Shown: piece after piece, positions 8,450 through 16,794 of the stretch
Layout: each line of letters starts with the position of its first letter
Numbering within the stretch: position 1 is the stretch's first letter
DNA from: an uncultured Oscillospiraceae bacterium
GTDB taxonomy: Bacteria; Bacillota; Clostridia; Oscillospirales; Oscillospiraceae
Assembly: GCA_947625815.1 (NCBI GenBank)
Contig: CANQPU010000006.1
Span: 1 to 64,000 of the forward strand
Direction: 5' to 3'
Length of the DNA stretch: 64,000 bases
Made by a program: the position numbers and the translations under genes
Notes under the pieces: generated by a model
Told to the model about the DNA's origin: nothing
Database searches by the model: none
What the model saw: the letters and a program-made list of their open reading frames with translations, nothing else

Positions 8450-8470
8450 CCAAAAACCCGCTCTTTTTGG
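8450..8470. repeat. Small inverted repeat between the divergent promoters
   Basis: CCAAAAA (8450-8456) and TTTTTGG (8464-8470) flank a 7-nt loop. It lies 45 bp upstream of the -35 box of the lipoprotein gene and 23 bp upstream of the nusA -35 box. It could be a bidirectional operator, but nothing else supports that. Confidence 0.4.
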
Positions 8471-8514
8471 GACCGGACGGGGGAAAAGGGGAGAAATCGG
8501 GGCGCGGAGGGGAC

Positions 8515-8543
8515 TTGACAAAAGACGCCGGGGAATTTAAACT
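8515..8543 (+). promoter_or_regulatory. Promoter of the binding-protein lipoprotein gene
   Basis: TTGACA (8515-8520), 17-bp spacer, TAAACT (8538-8543). The message would start near 8550, and the gene starts at 8581 after a GGGGGAGGG ribosome-binding site. Confidence 0.7.
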
Positions 8544-8580
8544 CAATATATAATAAATTGCCTGCGGGGGAGGGAATAGA

Positions 8581-9597
8581 ATGAAGAAGATCATGGCCGT
8601 TTTACTGGCGGTCGCGCTGCTGGCCGCCCTTGCCGGGTGCGACAGGAAGGACCCGGAACACGGCGAGCTCCCCGACAGCCCCGTGGGACCGGGGGAGGAG
8701 CAGGAGGGCCCGGACGGGCCCGACGACGGGAAGAAGCCCGTGACGCCTCCGGGGCCGGAGGACCTGCCCCCGGTGAGCGCGGACGGGCTGAAGCTGGGGC
8801 TCTGGGACTTTGCCGCGTCCCTGGGCGCGGCCGGACTGGCCGCGGGCGGGGAGTATGACATGAGGATCACGGACGACCCCGGCCCGCTGCTCGCAACCGG
8901 GGAGCTTGACGCTGCCATCGTGCCGGTGAGCGCGGCGGCCAGGATCTACAACGAGACGGGCGGTCAGATCGGGATCGCCGCCGTCACGGCCGCCGGCGGC
9001 CTGGGGATCGTCCGGCGGGACGCCACCGTGCGGGACATCTGGGATCTGGCCCAGAGGACCGTCTATGTTCCGGAGGGGGACGAGGAGGCCGCGGCCGTTT
9101 TCGGCTACATCGCCGAGGGCTACGGCTTTGAGCTGGGCGAGACCCTCATTCTGGAGCCGGCGCCCGCCGGGGAGCTGGCGTCCCACGACATCGCCCTCAT
9201 GCCGGCCAAGCAGGCCGGGACCGCCATCGTCCGGGACGCGGACGTCAAGGTGGCCCTGAAGCTGGGCATGGAGTGGAGCGCCGTCACAGAGGGCGCCCTT
9301 CTGCCCGCGGGGTGCCTCGTCGTGAGGAATACCCTGTCCAATGAGGAGACGCAGGCCCTTTTGGAGGACCTGAAGGAGTCCCAGAACGGCGTGTCCGGCT
9401 ATCTTGACTACGCCGTGGCCCTGGGCCTTGCCGAGACGCAGGAGGAGGCCTGGGCGGCGCTGGAGTGCTGTGAATTCACGTGGCTGACCGGCGCGGACAC
9501 CGTCCGGGAGGAGCTGGCGGACTACCTGTCTATCCTCTTCCGGCTTGACCCGGCGCTTCTGGGCGGGGGCATCCCGGACGACGGCTTTTACAGATGA
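8581..9597 (+). CDS. Orphan solute-binding lipoprotein (ABC-type, NMT1/TauA-like)
   Basis: A 338-aa exported protein. Residues 1-21 form a lipoprotein signal with the lipobox LAGC, so the mature protein is anchored through Cys21. A Pro/Asp/Glu-rich flexible linker runs to about residue 62. The rest looks like a periplasmic-binding-protein type II fold: a short LKLGLWDF strand, a GELDAAIVPVSAAARIYNE segment and a second lobe, as in binding proteins for taurine, nitrate or thiamine precursors. No permease or ATPase gene adjoins it, so its ligand and partner are unknown. Sequence identity to the family cannot be checked here; the fold call is an inference. Confidence 0.7.
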   Translation: MKKIMAVLLAVALLAALAGCDRKDPEHGELPDSPVGPGEEQEGPDGPDDGKKPVTPPGPEDLPPVSADGLKLGLWDFAASLGAAGLAAGGEYDMRITDDPGPLLATGELDAAIVPVSAAARIYNETGGQIGIAAVTAAGGLGIVRRDATVRDIWDLAQRTVYVPEGDEEAAAVFGYIAEGYGFELGETLILEPAPAGELASHDIALMPAKQAGTAIVRDADVKVALKLGMEWSAVTEGALLPAGCLVVRNTLSNEETQALLEDLKESQNGVSGYLDYAVALGLAETQEEAWAALECCEFTWLTGADTVREELADYLSILFRLDPALLGGGIPDDGFYR

Positions 9598-9673
9598 CGA
9601 AGGAGACTGTCGGAAAAGGACGGGCCGCGTGAAAGGGCGGTCTGTCCACTGAACCTATTCCGGAGTGTATACC

Positions 9674-11056
9674 ATGCGATCGAGATTCATCGGCGACAGG
9701 AAATTTTACCGTGTGGCCATGGGCGTGACACTGCCCATCATGATCCAGAACTTCATAACGAACTTTGTCTCCCTCCTGGACAATCTGATGGTGGGGAGAG
9801 TCGGAACGGCCCCCATGAGCGGGGTGGCCATCGTCAATCAGGTGCTGTTCGTCCTCAATCTGTGCATCTTCGGCGCCGTCTCCGGCGCGGGGATCTTTAC
9901 CGCCCAATACGCCGGGAGCGGGGATGACGAGGGCGTCCGGGCCACCTTCCGCTTCAAGCTTTTGAGCGTCCTGGCCCTGACGGCGGCGGGCATCGCCGCC
10001 CTGTCCCTTTTCGGGGAGGAGCTGGTGAAGCTGTGGCTCCGGGGGGAGGGCAGTCCGGAGGAGGCGGCGCTGTATCTGAAATACGGCATGGAATACCTGC
10101 GGGCCATGCTCTGGGGGCTTCCGGCTTTCGCCGCGGCCAACGCCTACTGCTCCACCCTGCGGGAGAACGGGGAGACGGTGGTGCCCATGGCGGCCGGCAT
10201 CGCCGCCGTGGCCGTGAACCTCTTTTTCAACTATGTCCTGATCTTCGGCCACTTCGGGGCGCCGGCCATGGGCGTCCGGGGCGCGGCCGTGGCCACGGTC
10301 ATCTCCCGGTATGTGGAGCTGGTCCTGGCCGCGGGCTGGACCCACACCCACAAGGGGCGGATGCCCTTTGCCGCCGGGCTTTACAGGACGCTGCGCGTGC
10401 CGCGCAGGCTGGCCGGACAGATCTTCCGCAAGGGGACGCCGCTCCTCATCAACGAGGGGCTGTGGGCCGCGGGCATGGCGGTGCTGAATCAGTGCTACTC
10501 CGCCCGGGGACTCAATGTGGTGCCGGCCATCAACATCGAGTCCACCGTCTGGAACGCCATGAGCGTGGCCTTTATGGCCACCGGCAACGCCGTGGGCATC
10601 CTCATCGGCCAGAAGCTGGGACAGGGGCAGGACGGGGACAGGGTCATGGACGACCTGGCCAAGCTCACCTTCTTCTCCGTGGCGCTCAATGTGGTGACGG
10701 CGGTCCTGCTGGCGGCCATCTCGGAGGTCTTCCCGCTGCTCTACGAGACGACGGCCGAGGTCCGCGCCCTGGCGGCCAGCTTCATCAGGGTGTCGGCCGT
10801 GATGATGCCCTTCTGCGCCTTTACCAACTGCTGTTACTTCGCCATGCGCTCCGGGGGAAAGACGCTCATCACCTTCCTCTTTGACTCCGTCTTCGTCTGG
10901 GGCGTCTGCGTGCCTCTGGCGTATATCCTGACCCGGTTCACCGCCCTTCCGGTGGTGCCGCTCTTCTTCATCTGCCAGGCCACCGAGGCGGTGAAGTGCG
11001 TCATCGGCCTGCACATGATAAGAGAGAGAAAGTGGATGCAGACCATCACGGTCTGA
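9674..11056 (+). CDS. MATE family efflux transporter
   Basis: Polytopic membrane antiporter of the multidrug and toxic compound extrusion family, about 460 aa with twelve predicted helices in two related halves. The first helix region contains the typical FVSLLDNLMVGRVG. I chose ATG 9674 because GGAG sits 8 nt in front of it; a GTG at 9665 is also in frame. It is followed by a strong bidirectional terminator and is convergent with the GH42 gene. The substrate cannot be read from the sequence. It could be a drug, toxin or flavin exporter. Confidence 0.92.
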   Translation: MRSRFIGDRKFYRVAMGVTLPIMIQNFITNFVSLLDNLMVGRVGTAPMSGVAIVNQVLFVLNLCIFGAVSGAGIFTAQYAGSGDDEGVRATFRFKLLSVLALTAAGIAALSLFGEELVKLWLRGEGSPEEAALYLKYGMEYLRAMLWGLPAFAAANAYCSTLRENGETVVPMAAGIAAVAVNLFFNYVLIFGHFGAPAMGVRGAAVATVISRYVELVLAAGWTHTHKGRMPFAAGLYRTLRVPRRLAGQIFRKGTPLLINEGLWAAGMAVLNQCYSARGLNVVPAINIESTVWNAMSVAFMATGNAVGILIGQKLGQGQDGDRVMDDLAKLTFFSVALNVVTAVLLAAISEVFPLLYETTAEVRALAASFIRVSAVMMPFCAFTNCCYFAMRSGGKTLITFLFDSVFVWGVCVPLAYILTRFTALPVVPLFFICQATEAVKCVIGLHMIRERKWMQTITV

Positions 11057-11114
11057 CCCGGGCCGATCTTCCGATTTTTGCCCGTTTCCCCGCGCGTTTT
11101 TCCAGACAGCAGCG

Positions 11115-11146
11115 ACTGACGGCCTCCCGGAAGGGAGGCCGTCAGT
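11115..11146. terminator. Bidirectional terminator between the MATE and GH42 genes
   Basis: Perfect 14-bp stem ACTGACGGCCTCCC / GGGAGGCCGTCAGT with a GGAA tetraloop, followed by TTGCCTTT on the plus strand. It separates two convergent genes. Confidence 0.85.
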
Positions 11147-11167
11147 TTGCCTTTATGGGAGCAAATA

Positions 11168-13129
11168 TCAGATCGGTTTTCCGTTTTCCCGGATCTCCAC
11201 CCCCCAGGGGGGCAGCTCGCCGCCGTAGGGGAGGGGGTGGGGGTCGGGGGAGAAATTGAGGAAGAAGACCAGGTCCTTCCCCTCGGGGGACCGGGCCCGC
11301 TTGAGGACCAGGGGGAAGCGGATGCCGGGGAGGGGGATGTTGAAGTCCCGGAGGAGGTAGTCCAGCACCTCGTCCAGCGCCGCGGCGTCGAAGCAGGAGG
11401 CGATATAGACGGCCTTGCCTGCGCCGAAGGAGTTGACAGTGACCACGGGGCTCCGGTCCCAGGCCCGGTGGGAGAGGGAGCAGAGAGCCTGGGCGCCGTG
11501 GAGCTCCGGGAGCTCCAGCCAGTCGGAGGCCGCCGTGCCCTCGGGGAGGCGGATCTTCCCGGAGCGGACACCGGCCGACTCAGGGACGGTGAAGCGGTCG
11601 TACCGGAGGCCGAAGACCCGGGTCATCCCGTGGGGCTGGGCGTCCCGGCGGATCTTCAGGTCCGGGTCGGCGAAGAAGCTCCGGAAGGTGGAGATGAGCT
11701 TGCCGCCCCGCTCCACGAAGGCGGTGAGGGCGGAGATCAGGCTGTCGTCCGCCGCGTAAAGGGCCGGGGTGACGATCAGGTCGTAGCCGGAAAAATCCCG
11801 CTCGGAATCCCAGAGGATGTCGTACTCGGCGTTCAGGCGGTAGAGGCTGTCACAGATCCAGCGCAGGATGTCGGAGTAATTTTTATCGGGCCGGCCGCCG
11901 GGACGGCAGCAGGGGAACCAGTTGAGGGCGGTCTGGGAGCGATTGGACACCATGACGGCGATCCGGTTCCTTTTTTGGAGGCCGCAGAGCCGGGGGGAGA
12001 GGCGGGCAAGCTCCCGGCCGATCTCCGCGCACTCCCGGTAGGTCTCGCCGGGGGTCAGATCGTGGCTCAGCACCCCCTTCCAGAAGGATTCCAGGGAGTT
12101 GTGGATGGAGTGCCAGTGCCAGTATTCCACGCACCGGGCGCCGGAGGCGATGTGGGCGAACGCCTGGAGCTTCAGCTGGCCGGGGTACGGCAGGAAGCTG
12201 AAGTTGCCCTGGGCGAAGGTCTCCAGCACCAGGTAGCCGTCCTTTTTGAGGCTGCGGGCCAGGGCCCCGCAGAAGGCGATCTCCGCGCCGTCGAAATGCT
12301 CCCCGCTCTGGTGGTAGATGTCGCACCCGGCGACGGTGAGGGCCTTCGCCGCCTCGAAGTGGTCCACGTCCGGCTGGAGGCCGTAGGACCAGCCCCGCCA
12401 CTCATAGTCGAAGTTGTGGGTGACGAACTGACCGGGCTTCAGGTACTCGTCCACGATGGAGCGCTGCCAGAGGAGGAAGCGGGTGACGAGGGAGCGCTGG
12501 AACGCCTGGAACTCCGCGCCGTAGCTGGCGTTGATGGTGCCGCGCACGTCGGGGAGCTCGTCGAAATCCGCCACGGCGTTGGACCAGTAGGCAAAGCCGT
12601 AGGCCCGGTTCATGGCCTCCACCGTGCCGAATTTCTCCCGGAGGTGCTCGCGGAACATGGCCTGGACCCGGGGGGAGCAGGTGTCGTAGGGCTTCGTCTC
12701 GTTGTCCAGCTGGTAGCCGATGACGCAGTCGTATTTTGAGGTGACCTCCAAAAGCCGGCGGATGATCCGCTCGCAGTGGAAGAGGTAGTCGGGGTCGGTG
12801 AGGTCGAACTGCTGGCGGCCGCCGTAGCGGCTGCGGCCCGCGTGGGTCTCGGTCATGATGTCCGGGTGCTTCTTATAGAGCCAGGGAGGGATGGCGTAGG
12901 TGGGGGTTCCCACGATGACGCGCAGGCCGTGGCGCCGGGCGGCGCTGAGCGTGCGGCGCAGGAGGCTGAAGTCGAACCGCCCGTCCTCCGGCTCCCAGGT
13001 GGACCAGGTGGACTCCGCGATGCGGATGAGGTTGAAGCCGGCCTTGACCATCAGGTCCATGTCCCTGTTGATCCGGTCCTCCGGCATATACTCTGGGTAA
13101 TAGGCCGCGCCGTAGAGAAGCTCGCCCAT
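11168..13129 (-). CDS. Beta-galactosidase, glycoside hydrolase family 42
   Basis: Cytosolic GH42 retaining beta-galactosidase, 653 aa (usual 650-700), with no signal peptide. The TIM-barrel domain starts at once (YGAAYYPEYMPE). The acid/base glutamate is E144 in QLDNETK, and the likely nucleophile is E303 in VLETFAQGNF. A trimerisation-type middle domain (about 385-590) and a small beta domain follow. It is divergent from the ATPase-galKET genes and has its own promoter (13172-13200), so it probably feeds galactose into that Leloir pathway after uptake of galactosides such as galacto-oligosaccharides. Confidence 0.95.
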   Translation of the reverse strand: MGELLYGAAYYPEYMPEDRINRDMDLMVKAGFNLIRIAESTWSTWEPEDGRFDFSLLRRTLSAARRHGLRVIVGTPTYAIPPWLYKKHPDIMTETHAGRSRYGGRQQFDLTDPDYLFHCERIIRRLLEVTSKYDCVIGYQLDNETKPYDTCSPRVQAMFREHLREKFGTVEAMNRAYGFAYWSNAVADFDELPDVRGTINASYGAEFQAFQRSLVTRFLLWQRSIVDEYLKPGQFVTHNFDYEWRGWSYGLQPDVDHFEAAKALTVAGCDIYHQSGEHFDGAEIAFCGALARSLKKDGYLVLETFAQGNFSFLPYPGQLKLQAFAHIASGARCVEYWHWHSIHNSLESFWKGVLSHDLTPGETYRECAEIGRELARLSPRLCGLQKRNRIAVMVSNRSQTALNWFPCCRPGGRPDKNYSDILRWICDSLYRLNAEYDILWDSERDFSGYDLIVTPALYAADDSLISALTAFVERGGKLISTFRSFFADPDLKIRRDAQPHGMTRVFGLRYDRFTVPESAGVRSGKIRLPEGTAASDWLELPELHGAQALCSLSHRAWDRSPVVTVNSFGAGKAVYIASCFDAAALDEVLDYLLRDFNIPLPGIRFPLVLKRARSPEGKDLVFFLNFSPDPHPLPYGGELPPWGVEIRENGKPI

Positions 13130-13171
13130 GTCAAAACCTCCTCAGATGCCGCCGGAACAGCGTTTTTAACC

Positions 13172-13200
13172 ATTCTATCAAATACCGCGGGAGTTTTCAA
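13172..13200 (-). promoter_or_regulatory. Promoter of the GH42 gene
   Basis: On the minus strand TTGAAA (13195-13200), 17-bp spacer, TAGAAT (13172-13177). The gene starts 43 bp further on, behind GAGGAGG. Confidence 0.8.
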
Positions 13201-13262
13201 GTGCCCCGGGGACAAAGCCGCGCGGAGGACGGCGGCCCCATTCAAAAAATTGCCGGGAGGAC

Positions 13263-13291
13263 TTGAGAAAACCGTAAGCTTTTGCTATAAT
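13263..13291 (+). promoter_or_regulatory. Promoter of the ATPase-galK-galE-galT operon
   Basis: TTGAGA (13263-13268), 17-bp spacer, TATAAT (13286-13291). It is back to back with the GH42 promoter, with only 62 bp between the two -35 boxes, so one regulator could govern both. Confidence 0.85.
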
Positions 13292-13338
13292 ACACAATGA
13301 GAACAAATATCCGTTCGGACGGAAAGGAGACGGGATCG

Positions 13339-14490
13339 TTGGCAGAGGTCGTATTCAAAAATATCAAAAAAGTATATGACGGCGTCGTGACGGCGGTGCA
13401 TGACTTCAATCTCACGGTGCGTGACCGGGAATTCGTGGTCTTGGTGGGCCCCTCCGGGTGCGGGAAGTCCACCACCCTGCGGATGGTGGCGGGCCTGGAG
13501 GACATCACGGAGGGCGAGCTTTACATCGACGGCGTTTTCTGCAACGCCATGAAGCCCAAGGACCGGGACATCGCCATGGTGTTCCAGAATTACGCCCTCT
13601 ACGGGCATATGAACGTCTATGAGAACCTGGCCTTTCCCCTGAAGCTCCACAAGATGGACAAGAAGGACATGGACCGGCGGGTCCGGGAGGTAGCGGAGGT
13701 CCTGGAGCTCACGGATGTGCTGAAGCGCAAGCCCAAGCACCTGTCCGGCGGCCAGCGCCAGCGGGTGGCCATCGGCCGGGCCATGGTCCGGGATCCCAAG
13801 GTGTTTTTGATGGACGAGCCGCTTTCCAACGTGGACGTGCAGTTCAAGAGCCAGATGCGCGCCGAGATCGCCCGGCTCCGCAAGACCATCGACGCCACCT
13901 TCATCTACGTCACTCACGACCAGACGGACGCCATGACCCTGGGCGACAGGCTGGTGGTGATGAGGAGCGGTGAGGTCCAGCAGATCGGCACCCCCACGGA
14001 GATCTACTCCAAGCCCGTGAATACCTTTGTGGCCGGCTTTATCGGCCTTCCGGCCATGAATCTTTTTGAGGGCGGGCGGCTCGAGCTCCGGGACGGGCGG
14101 TACACGGCGGTCCTGGGCCCCGCTGTCTTTGAGCTGGACGATTTCCAGCAGAAGGCCCTGAGGGCCGGCGGCCGGCAGCCCGGCGCCGTCACCGTGGGCA
14201 TCCGCCCGCAGGACGTGACCGTGGGCCGGGGGGAGCTGGAGGCGGTGGTGGAGATCAGCGAGATGCTGGGCAGCGAGGTCAATCTCCACGCGCGCTTCGG
14301 GGACCGGGAGATCTTTATGGTGGTGCCCATGGCGGAGCTTCGCGTGGGCACCGCGCCGGGAGAAAAGGTCCGCTTCGGGGCCCCCTCCGGCGCCGTACAG
14401 CTCTTTGACGCGGACACGGGCCGGAACCTTATCTGGTACGACGAGGAGTCCGCCCAGAGGCATGAGCCGGTCTGCAAAAAATACGACTAA
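13339..14490 (+). CDS. Sugar ABC transporter ATPase (MsmK/UgpC family)
   Basis: A 383-aa ATP-binding subunit for carbohydrate uptake. It has Walker A (GPSGCGKST), the Q-loop MVFQNYALY, signature LSGGQRQR, Walker B VFLMDEPLS and the switch histidine in YVTHDQ. A C-terminal OB-fold regulatory domain (about 235-383) is present, as in MalK-type proteins. The start is TTG 13339, preceded by GGAAAGGAG at the right distance and giving the usual AEVVFKNIKKVY opening. No permease or binding protein is nearby. Such ATPases often serve several distant transporters, so this is probably a shared energy module placed in the gal operon. Confidence 0.92.
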   Translation: MAEVVFKNIKKVYDGVVTAVHDFNLTVRDREFVVLVGPSGCGKSTTLRMVAGLEDITEGELYIDGVFCNAMKPKDRDIAMVFQNYALYGHMNVYENLAFPLKLHKMDKKDMDRRVREVAEVLELTDVLKRKPKHLSGGQRQRVAIGRAMVRDPKVFLMDEPLSNVDVQFKSQMRAEIARLRKTIDATFIYVTHDQTDAMTLGDRLVVMRSGEVQQIGTPTEIYSKPVNTFVAGFIGLPAMNLFEGGRLELRDGRYTAVLGPAVFELDDFQQKALRAGGRQPGAVTVGIRPQDVTVGRGELEAVVEISEMLGSEVNLHARFGDREIFMVVPMAELRVGTAPGEKVRFGAPSGAVQLFDADTGRNLIWYDEESAQRHEPVCKKYD

Positions 14491-14551
14491 TCGAATTGAG
14501 GCGGCCCGCCGCGGGGCGGGCCCCTCTGGAACGACGGGAGGGAGGACGTCT

Positions 14552-15784
14552 ATGAAGGTAAGTCAGATCCTGGAAAAAACCGAGGGGGCGCCCGGCAGGG
14601 AGCGGGAGGCCCGGGCGGCCCGGGCCTTTCTGGAGCGGTACGGCGACCGGGAGGGCGCCGGACTTTTCTCCGGCCCCGGCCGGACGGAGATCGGCGGGAA
14701 CCACACCGATCACCAGCACGGGCATGTGCTGTGCGCCAGCGTGGACATGGATATCCTGGCCTGCGCCGCGCCCAACGGGACGGGCACGGCCCGGGTCATG
14801 AGCGAGGGATACCCGGAGCTGGCGGTGGAGCTGGGGGACCTTGCGCCGCGGACAGAGGACCGGGGCACCTCGGCCGCCCTGGTCCGGGGCGTGGCCCAGG
14901 GGATCGCCGGACTGGGGTACAGGCCCTCCGGGTTCGACGCCTGCGCCGTCTCGACGGTGCTCTCCGGGTCGGGGCTGTCCTCCTCCGCGGCCTATGAGGT
15001 GCTGGTGGGGAACATCTTCAATTCCTTTGACTGCGGCGGGGTGCTGGACGCCGTGACCATCGCCCGGGTGGGCCAGCACGCGGAGAACGTCCACTTCGGC
15101 AAGCCCTGCGGGCTCATGGACCAGATGGGGTCCTCCGTGGGCGGGGTGGTGGCCATCGACTTCGCCGACCCAGCCTCCCCGGCGGTGGAGGCCATCCCAT
15201 GCGATTTCGGCCGGTTCGGGCACGCGCTGTGCATCATCGACACCCGGTCCGACCACGCCGATCTGACGGAGGACTACGCCGCCATCACCCGGGAGATGGG
15301 CTCCGTGGCGGCGTATTTCGGGAAGAAGTGGCTCCGGGACGTGCCGGAGGGGGCGTTCATGGCCGCCATACCGGCGCTGCGCGGGAAGTGCGGCGACCGG
15401 GCGGTGCTGCGGGCCATGCACTTTTACGCCGACGACCGGAGGGCCGTGCAGGAGGCCCAGGCCCTGAAGAGGGGGGATTTCGGGAGCTTCCTCGGGCTCG
15501 TCAACGAGTCGGGCCGCTCCTCGGAGACGCTTTTGCAGAACATCTGGTCCGTTTCCAGGCCGGAGGCCCAGGCGGTGAACCTGGCGATCAATCTGGGCAG
15601 GCGGCTTTTGGACGGGCGCGGCGCCATACGGGTCCACGGCGGCGGGTTCGCCGGGACGGTGCAGGCCTTCGTGCCCGAGGAGGAGACGGCCTCCTTCAAG
15701 GCCGGCGTCGAGGAGGTCTTCGGCGACGGCGCCTGTCATATCCTGCACATCAGAAGCACCGGCGGCTGCCGGATCCAAATTTGA
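14552..15784 (+). CDS. galK: Galactokinase
   Basis: Phosphorylates galactose to galactose-1-phosphate, first step of the Leloir pathway. GHMP-kinase fold, 410 aa. The galactokinase signature GRTEIGGNHTDHQHG is at residues 43-57, the ATP-binding LSGSGLSSSAA near residue 135, and a C-terminal GGGFAGTVQAF motif is present. The start is ATG 14552 after GGGAGGGAGG. The protein is slightly longer than the approx. 390-aa norm. It is followed 12 bp later by galE. Confidence 0.95.
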   Translation: MKVSQILEKTEGAPGREREARAARAFLERYGDREGAGLFSGPGRTEIGGNHTDHQHGHVLCASVDMDILACAAPNGTGTARVMSEGYPELAVELGDLAPRTEDRGTSAALVRGVAQGIAGLGYRPSGFDACAVSTVLSGSGLSSSAAYEVLVGNIFNSFDCGGVLDAVTIARVGQHAENVHFGKPCGLMDQMGSSVGGVVAIDFADPASPAVEAIPCDFGRFGHALCIIDTRSDHADLTEDYAAITREMGSVAAYFGKKWLRDVPEGAFMAAIPALRGKCGDRAVLRAMHFYADDRRAVQEAQALKRGDFGSFLGLVNESGRSSETLLQNIWSVSRPEAQAVNLAINLGRRLLDGRGAIRVHGGGFAGTVQAFVPEEETASFKAGVEEVFGDGACHILHIRSTGGCRIQI

Positions 15785-15796
15785 GGAGGGACAAAT

Positions 15797-16786
15797 ATGG
15801 CGATTCTTGTTTCCGGCGGAGCCGGGTACATCGGGTCCCACACGGTCTGGGAGCTCTGCGAGGCCGGCCGGGACGTGGTGGTGGCGGACAATTTGCAGAC
15901 GGGCTTCCGGGCGTCCGTACACCCGAAGGCGCGGTTTTACAGGCTGGACATCCGGGACAGGGGGGCCCTGGACGTTCTGTTCCAGGCCGAGAGGATCGAC
16001 GGCGTCATCCATTTCGCCGCCAGCTCTCAGGTGGGGGAGTCCATGTCCGACCCCCTGAAATATTACGACAACAACCTCCACGGCACCATGGTGCTCCTCC
16101 AGGCCATGGTGGGCCACGGGGTGGATAAGATCGTCTTTTCCTCCACCGCCGCCACCTACGGCGAGCCGGAGCGCGTGCCGATCCTGGAGACCGACCGGAC
16201 ACAGCCGACCAACACCTACGGGGAGACGAAGCTCGCCATGGAGCACATGATGAGCTGGGTATCCCGGGCCCACGGGCTCAGGTATGTGGCCCTCCGGTAT
16301 TTCAATGCCTGCGGGGCCCACCCGTCGGGCCTCATCGGCGAGGCCCACGACCCGGAGACGCACCTCATCCCCATCATTCTCCAGGTCCCGGGCGGCCGGC
16401 GGGAGAAGCTCTCCCTCTTCGGGGACGACTATCCCACCCCGGACGGCACCTGCATCCGGGACTACATCCACGTCTCCGATCTGGCCCAGGCCCACATCCT
16501 GGCGCTGGACTACCTTATGAACGGCGGGGAGAACAACGTTTTCAACCTGGGCAACGGCGTGGGCTTTTCCAACAAAGAGGTGGTGGAGGCGGCCCGCCGG
16601 GTCACGGGACACCTCATCCCCACCGTCATCGCCCCCAGAAGGGCCGGGGACCCGGCGCGGCTGGTGGCGTCCTCCGAAAAGGCCCGGTCCGTGCTGGGCT
16701 GGGCGCCGCGGTACGCGGACCTTGAGACCATCATCGCCACCGCGTGGGCGTGGCACAAAGATCACCCCAACGGTTACGCAAAGTGA
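15797..16786 (+). CDS. galE: UDP-glucose 4-epimerase
   Basis: Interconverts UDP-glucose and UDP-galactose; 329-aa short-chain dehydrogenase fold. The NAD-binding GGAGYIGSH is at residues 7-15. The SSTAATYGEP segment and the catalytic YGETK are present, and FNLGNGVGFSNKEV lies near the C terminus. The UDP-galactose it makes is also the substrate of the UDP-galactopyranose mutase encoded at 52.4 kb, so this enzyme probably links the gal operon with the polysaccharide locus. Confidence 0.96.
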   Translation: MAILVSGGAGYIGSHTVWELCEAGRDVVVADNLQTGFRASVHPKARFYRLDIRDRGALDVLFQAERIDGVIHFAASSQVGESMSDPLKYYDNNLHGTMVLLQAMVGHGVDKIVFSSTAATYGEPERVPILETDRTQPTNTYGETKLAMEHMMSWVSRAHGLRYVALRYFNACGAHPSGLIGEAHDPETHLIPIILQVPGGRREKLSLFGDDYPTPDGTCIRDYIHVSDLAQAHILALDYLMNGGENNVFNLGNGVGFSNKEVVEAARRVTGHLIPTVIAPRRAGDPARLVASSEKARSVLGWAPRYADLETIIATAWAWHKDHPNGYAK

Positions 16787-16794
16787 GGCGCGGT

